From Halomonas faecis (GTDB lineage: Bacteria > Pseudomonadota > Gammaproteobacteria > Pseudomonadales > Halomonadaceae): 64,000 nucleotides of DNA. Positions 58,474 to 64,000 of the stretch are shown here, in pieces. A program made the position numbers and the translations under genes. The stretch covers positions 62,001 through 126,000 of the forward strand of contig NZ_JAACZO010000032.1 of the NCBI RefSeq assembly GCF_010993975.1. Reading direction: 5' to 3'. The number at the start of each line of letters is the position of its first letter. Position 1 is the stretch's first letter. The notes beneath the pieces were generated by a model. The model searched no databases and was not told where the DNA came from. It was given only the letters and a program-made list of their open reading frames with translations.

Positions 58474-59264
58474 GCTTGATCGCGACGCTAATCGGCTACC
58501 TGGCCCTCGGCGCGGCCGCCGGCACCATGGCCGGCCTGTTCGGCGTGGGCGGCGGGCTGATCATCGTGCCCGCCCTGGTGTTCGCCTTCGGCTTGCAGGG
58601 CGTCGATGCCGGCATCGCCATGCACCTGGCGGTGGGCACGTCGCTGGCCACCATCGTGGTGACGGGGGCCTCGTCGGCCTGGGCGCACTTCCAGAAGGGC
58701 AGCATCCATCGCCCCTGGTTCATGGCTCTGCTGCCCGGCCTCATGTTGGGCGCCGTGGCCGGTGTCTTCGTGGCGGGCAACCTCTCCGGCGGGCTGCTCG
58801 GCACGCTGTTCGGCCTCTTCGTGCTGGCGGTAGCGGTCAAGATGGCGCTGGGCCTGACCCCCAAGGCGGGAGCTGCGCGGCCCGGCAAGCTGACCATGGG
58901 CGTGGCCGGCGTGGCGATCGGCGGCATCTCGGCCTTGTTCGGCATCGGCGGAGGCACGCTCACCGTACCCTGGCTGTCGCGCTGCGGGGCCAGCATGACC
59001 CAGGCCGTGGGCACCTCGGCGGCCTGCGGGCTGCCCATTGCGCTGTTCGGGGCCGTCACCTTCGTCGTGGTCGGCTGGGGCCATCCTCTGCTGCCCGCCG
59101 GCGCCACGGGTTTCGTGATGTGGCCCGCCTTCCTCGGCATCGTCATCGCCAGCGTTCCCTTCGCCCGCGTCGGCGCGCGCCTGGCCCACGTGCTGCCGGC
59201 CCACGTGCTGCGCCTCGCCTTTGCCACGCTGCTCGCGGTGGTGGGCATCCGTTTTCTGCTCTGA
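58470..59264 (+). CDS. TauE/SafE-family sulfite exporter-like permease
   Basis: A 264-residue membrane protein with about eight helices and the internal duplication typical of the family: [11 protein letters not shown] in the first half and [11 protein letters not shown] in the second. Members move organosulfur compounds or sulfite; the substrate here is unknown. Overlaps the upstream gene by ATGA and precedes lgt, as in Pseudomonas. Confidence 0.88.
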   Translation: MSLIATLIGYLALGAAAGTMAGLFGVGGGLIIVPALVFAFGLQGVDAGIAMHLAVGTSLATIVVTGASSAWAHFQKGSIHRPWFMALLPGLMLGAVAGVFVAGNLSGGLLGTLFGLFVLAVAVKMALGLTPKAGAARPGKLTMGVAGVAIGGISALFGIGGGTLTVPWLSRCGASMTQAVGTSAACGLPIALFGAVTFVVVGWGHPLLPAGATGFVMWPAFLGIVIASVPFARVGARLAHVLPAHVLRLAFATLLAVVGIRFLL

Positions 59265-59274
59265 AGGACCGACC

Positions 59275-60054
59275 ATGCTCGACTACCCCGATATCGACCC
59301 CGTGGCCATTTCGCTCGGCCCCTTCCAGGTGCACTGGTACGGCCTGATGTACGTGGTCGGGTTCGTCGCCGCCTGGTGGCTGGGGCGGCGGCGAGCCGCG
59401 CGCTTCGGCCTCACCGCCGACGACGTGGGCGACATGCTCTTCTACGCCGCCCTCGGCGTGGTGCTCGGCGGTCGCCTGGGCTATGCGCTCTTCTACGGCC
59501 TCGGCCAGTGGGCCGAGGATCCGCTGTGGATCGTCCGCGTGTGGGATGGCGGCATGAGCTTCCACGGCGGCCTGGCCGGCGTGCTGCTTGCCGCGCTGTG
59601 GTTCGCGCGCAGGAAGGGGCTGGCTTTCGTTACCCTCACCGACTTCGTGGCGCCGCTGGTGCCCATTGGCCTGGGGGCCGGGCGTATCGGCAATTTCATC
59701 AACCGCGAGCTGCCCGGCCGGGTGACCGAGCTGCCGTGGGGCATGCCCTTTCCCGGTATGGGGCCGGAGCCCCGCCACCCCACCTCGCTCTACGAGGCTG
59801 TACTGGAGGGGGCCGTGCTGTTCGCCGTGCTGTGGTTCGTCTCCGCCTCGCCGCGGCGTCGCGGCCTGGTCTCCGGCCTGTTCCTCACACTCTACGGCGT
59901 GTTTCGCTTCGGCGTGGAATTCGTGCGCCTGCCCGATGCGCACATCGGCTACATCGCCTTCGGCTGGATGACCATGGGCATGCTGCTCACCCTGCCGATG
60001 ATCGCCGTCGGCGCGGCGCTGATCGTCTGGTCGCGCAAGCAGCCGACCCCCTGA
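59275..60054 (+). CDS. lgt: Prolipoprotein diacylglyceryl transferase
   Basis: A 259-residue inner-membrane enzyme that attaches diacylglycerol to the lipobox cysteine. The Lgt signature is [25 protein letters not shown] and SFHGGLAGV carry the conserved His/Tyr residues. AAGGA lies upstream of the ATG. Followed by repeat DNA, then thyA, which is its usual neighbour. Confidence 0.94.
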   Translation: MLDYPDIDPVAISLGPFQVHWYGLMYVVGFVAAWWLGRRRAARFGLTADDVGDMLFYAALGVVLGGRLGYALFYGLGQWAEDPLWIVRVWDGGMSFHGGLAGVLLAALWFARRKGLAFVTLTDFVAPLVPIGLGAGRIGNFINRELPGRVTELPWGMPFPGMGPEPRHPTSLYEAVLEGAVLFAVLWFVSASPRRRGLVSGLFLTLYGVFRFGVEFVRLPDAHIGYIAFGWMTMGMLLTLPMIAVGAALIVWSRKQPTP

Positions 60055-60091
60055 CCCGGGCTTCGCCCGGGAGCTGGAAGAGCCCGGACTG

Positions 60092-60159
60092 CGTCCGGGA
60101 GCTTGAAGCTTGAAGAGCGGCACTTCGTCCGGGAGCTTGAAGCTTGAAGAGCGGCACTT
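60092..60159 (+). repeat. 34-bp direct tandem duplication
   Basis: Two exact copies of a 34-base unit (60092-60125 and 60126-60159) begin CGTCCGGGAGCTTGAAGC. The unit contains GCTTGAAGCTTGAAG, linking it to the repeat family at 45700. No gene overlaps it. Confidence 0.85.
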
Positions 60160-60214
60160 CGTGCCTGGAAGCTGGAAGAAAAACCGTGACACCTGATTGG
60201 GTGACAACAGGCTG

Positions 60215-60272
60215 CCTTCCAGCTTCCAGCTTCCAGCTTCCAGCTTCCAGCTTCCAGCTTCCAGCTTCCAGC
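60215..60272 (+). repeat. AGCTTCC heptamer tandem array
   Basis: Seven exact AGCTTCC units (60221-60269) are flanked by partial units on both sides. Its sequence is roughly complementary to the GGAAGCT elements at 60170, so the block can fold back. It lies just upstream of thyA. Confidence 0.9.
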
Positions 60273-60304
60273 CTGTAGAATGGCTAACCCATTCATGAGT
60301 CCGG

Positions 60305-61132
60305 ATGAACGCCGTGACCGATTCAAGACCGCCTCTCGAACAGCCCTATCTCGATCTGATGCGCCAAGTGCTCGAGCACGGCGTGGAGCGCAGCGACCGC
60401 ACCGGCGTGGGCACGCGTTCGCTGTTCGGCCACCAGATGCGCTTCGATCTCGCCCGCGGCTTTCCGCTGGTCACCACCAAGAAGCTGCACCTGCGCTCGA
60501 TCGTCCATGAACTGCTGTGGTTCCTGGCCGGCGACACCAACATCGCCTACCTCAAGGAAAACGGCGTGCGCATCTGGGACGAGTGGGCCGACGAGAACGG
60601 CGATCTCGGCCCGGTTTACGGCTATCAGTGGCGCAGTTGGCCCGACCCCCGCGGCGGCCACGTCGACCAGATCGCCAAGGTGCTCGAGCAGATCCGCACG
60701 AACCCCCAGTCGCGGCGGTTGATCGTCTCGGCCTGGAACCCCGCCCAGGTCGACGAGATGCAGCTGCCGCCGTGCCACTGCCTGTTCCAGTTCTACGTGG
60801 CCGAAGGGCGGCTCTCCTGCCAGCTCTACCAGCGCAGTGCCGACATTTTCCTGGGCGTGCCCTTCAACATCGCCAGCTATGCGCTGCTCACCCGGATGAT
60901 CGCCCAGGTCACCGGCCTGGCACCCGGCGAGTTCATCCACACCCTGGGCGATGCCCATCTCTACCTGAACCACCTGGAACAGGCGGAACTTCAGATCACC
61001 CGCACGCCGCGCCCGGCACCGCGCTTGGCGCTCGATCCCGGCGTGACCGACCTGTTCGACTTCCGTTTCGAGCACATCGCCATCGAGGGCTACGACCCGC
61101 ACCCCCACATCAAGGCCGAGGTCGCCGTATGA
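60305..61132 (+). CDS. thyA: Thymidylate synthase
   Basis: A 275-residue enzyme that methylates dUMP with methylene-THF. [12 protein letters not shown] binds phosphate, and the nucleophilic Cys is in [32 protein letters not shown] is the long signature region. It is about 11 residues longer at the N-terminus than E. coli ThyA. It overlaps folA by ATGA, coupling dTMP synthesis to dihydrofolate recycling. Confidence 0.95.
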   Translation: MNAVTDSRPPLEQPYLDLMRQVLEHGVERSDRTGVGTRSLFGHQMRFDLARGFPLVTTKKLHLRSIVHELLWFLAGDTNIAYLKENGVRIWDEWADENGDLGPVYGYQWRSWPDPRGGHVDQIAKVLEQIRTNPQSRRLIVSAWNPAQVDEMQLPPCHCLFQFYVAEGRLSCQLYQRSADIFLGVPFNIASYALLTRMIAQVTGLAPGEFIHTLGDAHLYLNHLEQAELQITRTPRPAPRLALDPGVTDLFDFRFEHIAIEGYDPHPHIKAEVAV

Positions 61133-61647
61133 ACGACGAAACCCTGGTTCCCGTGGCCATGATCGCCGCCGTGGCACGCAACGGCGTGATCGGCGTCGAG
61201 GGTCAATTGCCCTGGTACCTGCCCGAGGATCTCAAGTTCTTCAAGCGCATGACTCAGGGCAAGCCGCTGGTGATGGGCCGCAAGACCTTCCAGTCCATCG
61301 GCCGGCCGCTGCCGGGGCGGCTCAACATCGTCGTCACCCGCGCCGAAGACTTTCATCACGATGGCGTGCGCGTCTGCCACGACATCGAATCGGCGCTGGC
61401 CCTGGCCGACCGTCAGGCCACCATCGATGCCGCGGAGGAGATCATGGTGATGGGCGGCGGCGAGATCTACGCCCAGGCGCTGCCTCTGGCCAGCCGGCTC
61501 TACCTCACCGAGGTGGACGTCGAGGTGGAAGGCGACGCCCGCTTTCCCGCTCTCGATTCCGCCGAATGGGAGGAAGTGCAGCGCGTACCCGGCGAGCCCG
61601 CCGAAGGCCAGCCGGCCTACGCCTTCGTGGCCTATCGGCGGCGGTAG
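61129..61647 (+). CDS. folA: Dihydrofolate reductase
   Basis: A 172-residue NADPH-dependent enzyme that regenerates tetrahydrofolate. [48 protein letters not shown] and [12 protein letters not shown] are the standard motifs, with the active-site acid in PEDL. Starts inside the thyA stop. Confidence 0.95.
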   Translation: MNDETLVPVAMIAAVARNGVIGVEGQLPWYLPEDLKFFKRMTQGKPLVMGRKTFQSIGRPLPGRLNIVVTRAEDFHHDGVRVCHDIESALALADRQATIDAAEEIMVMGGGEIYAQALPLASRLYLTEVDVEVEGDARFPALDSAEWEEVQRVPGEPAEGQPAYAFVAYRRR

Positions 61648-61742
61648 CCGTCGCTTCGCCGCGACATTTGTCACCGCTGAGCTTCTGGCACAGACTGACT
61701 CTTGATGGGCCTGCCGCCCCGCCCGAGTTGGAGGAAACCGGT

Positions 61743-62693
61743 TTGACCGAGGAACGTTCACACCGCTTGCTCGCCACCCTGGAGGACCGTGCCGGCGCCG
61801 CTCTGGACGAGCTGGTGGCGCGCCGCCGCGAACTGCGAGCGCTCAAGGAGCGCGTGAGCGAGCTTGAGGCCCTGCGCCTGGAGCTCAGCGAAGAGAACCG
61901 CGAGCTCAGCGAACAGAATCGCGAGCTCGACGAGGACAACGCCCGGCTGCGCGAGCGCCTGCAGCGCGGCGAGCCGGCGCCCGCCTTCGCCGCGGGGCGG
62001 CCCGCCCAGGGCCTCTCGGCGTTGATCGGCCACCGCCCGCGGGCCGCCAAGCCATCGCCGGAGGCCACCAAGGGCCATCCCCCCGAGGAGGCCGACCGGG
62101 GCAGCACCGGCGAGGGCTCTGGCGACCAACCGGCGAGCGGTCATGCCGAACGCCAGGCCAACCTGCCCATCGAGCAGGCCCCATCGCCGGAGGCCCTGCT
62201 TGCCCAGTGGTACCAGCGCTACCCGCAGACCTTCTTCAAGGGCCACACCCGGCCGCTCAAGGTGGGCATCCATCTCGACCTCGCCGAGCGCGAGCCCTGG
62301 CCGGAAAAACTGGTGCGCCGGGCTCTGGCCGGCTACGTCAATCTGCCGCGCTATCTCAAGGGGGTGCGCGAAGGTGCCGAGCGCATCGGCCTCGACGGCC
62401 AGCCCCAGGGCACGGTGGACGCCCAGGCCGCCGAGCACGCCCACCGCAAGCTGGAGCGCCTGCAGGCCGAACGCCAGCGCCGCGGCGGCCAGGGCAGGGC
62501 GCCCAAGCGCAAGGGTGACGATGCCAAGCGCACCAAGGCTCGCCGCCATGCCCCACAGCCGGATTCGCCCCGCCCCAAGGCGGGTACCGAACCGGCTCCC
62601 GATGCCACGCCCCCCGGCGAGTGCGCCTCCCCCGAGGTACGCATGGAAGCCAAGCTCTCGGCGCTGGTGGCCAAGCACAACGGCCGACGCTGA
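61743..62693 (+). CDS. ProQ/FinO-domain RNA-binding protein with N-terminal coiled coil
   Basis: A 316-residue protein with the ProQ/FinO domain at about 155-245 (WYQRYPQTFFKGHTRPLKVGI, LPRYLKGVREGAERIGLDG). In contrast to E. coli ProQ, the first 85 residues form a leucine-rich coiled coil (ELSEENRELSEQNREL). A basic, disordered tail ends MEAKLSALVAKHNGRR. A TTG start at 61743 is inferred from GGAGG eight bases upstream; no ATG/GTG gives a better match. It should bind structured RNA. Confidence 0.8.
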   Translation: MTEERSHRLLATLEDRAGAALDELVARRRELRALKERVSELEALRLELSEENRELSEQNRELDEDNARLRERLQRGEPAPAFAAGRPAQGLSALIGHRPRAAKPSPEATKGHPPEEADRGSTGEGSGDQPASGHAERQANLPIEQAPSPEALLAQWYQRYPQTFFKGHTRPLKVGIHLDLAEREPWPEKLVRRALAGYVNLPRYLKGVREGAERIGLDGQPQGTVDAQAAEHAHRKLERLQAERQRRGGQGRAPKRKGDDAKRTKARRHAPQPDSPRPKAGTEPAPDATPPGECASPEVRMEAKLSALVAKHNGRR

Positions 62694-62736
62694 AGCTCGA
62701 ACTGTCGCTCGTGAGCAAGTCGCTCGGGGCTAAGCC

Positions 62737-62840
62737 GTCGACAGGCCTACCAGGAGGCGCTGTAAACCCATCCTTGGGCGCTACTTTTGCCTTCCCTGGC
62801 AAAAGACCTCCTCTTCGGCCTGTCCCCGGCGTCCCTCACT
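62737..62840 (+). repeat. Dispersed structured element, copy B
   Basis: Aligns with the reverse complement of 26644-26745 over about 100 bases. The central hairpin is CTTTTGCC with GGCAAAAG (62784-62791 and 62798-62805). The second stem pair is T-A here and A-T in copy A, so pairing is kept although both bases changed. Confidence 0.8.
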
Positions 62841-63006
62841 GCAATCGCCCTTGTAACCGAACGTTGATATCCCTTTGGCTTGCCAGCGGCGCGGTGGCTG
62901 GGCATCATGTGCCTGCTCATCGTTGCCAGGTACTCGCTGCGGCGGGCTGGGGCGGCGGCACGCGGGGCAACGGGCGCGTTCCGCCGTTTCAGAGAGACGT
63001 ATCGAG

Positions 63007-63040
63007 GAACAGTGTTCGCGGCGTAGGAAAACAGTGTTTT
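63007..63040 (+). promoter_or_regulatory. Paired ACAGTGT palindromes upstream of the porin promoter
   Basis: GAACAGTGTTC (63007-63017) and AAAACAGTGTTTT (63028-63040) are two odd palindromes whose centres are 22 bases apart, about two helical turns. They lie directly upstream of the -35 element and suit binding by a dimeric regulator. The regulator is unknown. Confidence 0.6.
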
Positions 63041-63043
63041 TTC

Positions 63044-63073
63044 TTGTTGCGTTCCTGCTAATCCCGGTATAGA
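63044..63073 (+). promoter_or_regulatory. Probable sigma70 promoter of the porin gene
   Basis: TTGTTG (63044-63049), an 18-base spacer and TATAGA (63068-63073). Transcription would start near 63080. Confidence 0.55.
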
Positions 63074-63252
63074 GTTCTACCTGCGAGCATTGGACTATAA
63101 CAAGGCTTCGCTGCGGCCATGCCCGGCCCGGTCTGCCTCCTGAGAAGGAGCGAGGCCGCCAGAGGCGGGACGCATGCCCGGCAAGCCGGCGGTACCGTTC
63201 AGCGGTGCCACAACGATCGAAACAGTAAGCTAGTCAAAAAGGAACCATCGCG

Positions 63253-64000
63253 ATGAAAAAGACACTGTTAGCGACTGCCATTGCCGGCGCCATGGTCGCC
63301 TCCGCCGCTCAGGCTGCCACCGTTTACGACCAGGACGGCAAGAGCATCGATCTCAGCGGCCGTATCGGCATGGGCGTTCAGTCCGGCTACGACGGCAACA
63401 GCGACTTCGTCACTGCCGGCTCGCGCCTGAAGCTGGACGTGGCCAACCAGGTCAGCGACGACCTGCGTTTCTTCGGTCACGTCGAGTGGCGTTTCACCTC
63501 CGACGAGCGTGATCAGGACTCTGGCTTCAGCGAAGTGCGTCACGCCTGGATCGGTGCCGAGAGCGCCAACTGGGGTACCCTGCAGGCCGGTAACTTCGAC
63601 AACATCTACAAGCTTCAGGTGTTCCAGGCGTTCGACTACTACGCCATGTCTTCCGGCTACGGCTTCCACGCCCCGGGCGACAACGGTCGCGGCGACGCCA
63701 TCGCCTACATCACGCCGAACCTCTCCGGTTTCCAGGCGGCCCTGCAGGCTAAGCATTACAGCCAATCCGATGTTGTCGGTGACACCAGTTGGTCAATTGA
63801 CTCCAATGGTAACGTCGTGCAAGGCGCTGGTACTGGTGTGAATAACGACGTTAGCTCCGAAGTGCTGTTCGCCGGTGCCGTCAGCTACGAAGTGGGCGGT
63901 CTGCGCGTTGCTGCCGGCCTGAGCGAGACTGACGCTGTGGTCGTCGGCAGCAACGGCGAATTCGATGCGGGCTACAATGCCGGTATCAGCGGCACCTACG
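63253..64000 (+). CDS. Outer-membrane general porin, 5' part
   Basis: The gene runs past the right edge; about 249 codons are visible. A signal peptide MKKTLLATAIAGAMVASAAQA is followed by beta-strand-rich sequence typical of Gram-negative trimeric porins: GRIGMGVQSGYDGN, SRLKLDVANQVSDDLRFFGHVEW, EVRHAWIGAESANWGTLQAGNFDNIY. Codon and residue choice (many Gly/Asp/Ser, acidic) suits an outer-membrane porin of a halophile. The ATG at 63253 follows AAGGA. Confidence 0.9.
   Translation, partial: MKKTLLATAIAGAMVASAAQAATVYDQDGKSIDLSGRIGMGVQSGYDGNSDFVTAGSRLKLDVANQVSDDLRFFGHVEWRFTSDERDQDSGFSEVRHAWIGAESANWGTLQAGNFDNIYKLQVFQAFDYYAMSSGYGFHAPGDNGRGDAIAYITPNLSGFQAALQAKHYSQSDVVGDTSWSIDSNGNVVQGAGTGVNNDVSSEVLFAGAVSYEVGGLRVAAGLSETDAVVVGSNGEFDAGYNAGISGTY

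Larger units (their letters stand above)
62694..63252 (+). promoter_or_regulatory. Long intergenic region before the porin gene
   Basis: This 559-base space has no convincing gene. It holds copy B of the dispersed element (62737-62840), paired ACAGTGT palindromes (63007-63040), a promoter (63044-63073) and an untranslated leader of about 170 bases. In the leader, CTCCT-GAGA-AGGAG (63137-63150) forms a small hairpin within a larger GCGGCC/GGCCGC stem. AAAAAGGAA precedes the porin ATG. Confidence 0.65.

Noticed and set aside
60215-60272. Possible CRISPR array
   Set aside because: Units are 7 bases, contiguous and have no unique spacers; no cas genes are near.
62621-63061. Open frame translating PSLGATFAFPGK-like peptide
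   Set aside because: The same peptide arises from the minus strand at 26424-26720 because the DNA element is repeated; DNA-level hairpin conservation explains it better than coding.

Overview
The window looks like a chromosomal segment of a high-GC gammaproteobacterium of the Halomonas type (Halomonadaceae). This is inferred from the conserved gene orders nrdR-ribD-ribBX-ribH-nusB-thiL-pgpA, yrfG-hslR-hslO and HAD phosphatase/rppH-ptsP-NRDE protein-TauE-lgt-thyA-folA, from the porin, and from AGCTTGAAG-type intergenic repeats. No rRNA, tRNA, CRISPR array, transposase or integrase was recognised.

Layout. 1-3.9 kb: the 3' part of a molybdopterin oxidoreductase that resembles tetrathionate reductase subunit A, then an OmpR/QseC-type two-component pair. 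3.9-11.6 kb: dsbG (minus strand), the riboflavin/NusB/ThiL/PgpA housekeeping cluster and a DUF945 protein. 11.6-14.1 kb: a Lon protease behind a sigma32-like promoter. 14.1-36.4 kb: a complete [NiFe]-hydrogenase island. 36.7-45.7 kb: ilvD, a Gfo/Idh/MocA oxidoreductase, nudE, yrfG, hslR, a Phd/VapC toxin-antitoxin pair, hslO, pckA and a Tat-type msrB. 46-52.5 kb: tex, gshA, dsbB, an rsd-like gene and mdh. 52.5-62.7 kb: a HAD phosphatase, rppH, ptsP, an NRDE protein, a degenerate kinase-receiver protein, a TauE/SafE permease, lgt, thyA, folA and a ProQ-domain protein. The window ends inside a porin gene.

The hydrogenase island is the most interesting part. It encodes hupE (divergent), a Hyb-type membrane hydrogenase in the order hybO-hybA-hybB-hybC, the protease hybD, a HypC paralogue, HybE, HupK, the full HypABFCDE set and HypX. 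It then encodes a hydrogen-sensing regulatory cascade: the NtrC-type regulator HoxA, the sensor hydrogenase HoxBC and the kinase HoxJ. Two good sigma54 promoters face outward from the hupE/hybO intergenic region, which matches an NtrC-type activator. The likely logic is that HoxBC senses H2, HoxJ and HoxA relay the signal, and HoxA with sigma54 fires hupE and the hyb-hyp operon. Electrons from H2 would then pass through HybA and HybB to quinone.

The island starts right after intact lon and ends exactly at a 57-bp, 19-codon copy of the lon 3' end fused to the hoxJ stop codon. That signature suggests insertion at the lon 3' terminus. A second notable signal is a roughly 100-bp dispersed element found twice (about 26.7 and 62.8 kb). 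Its central hairpin shows a compensatory base change between the two copies.
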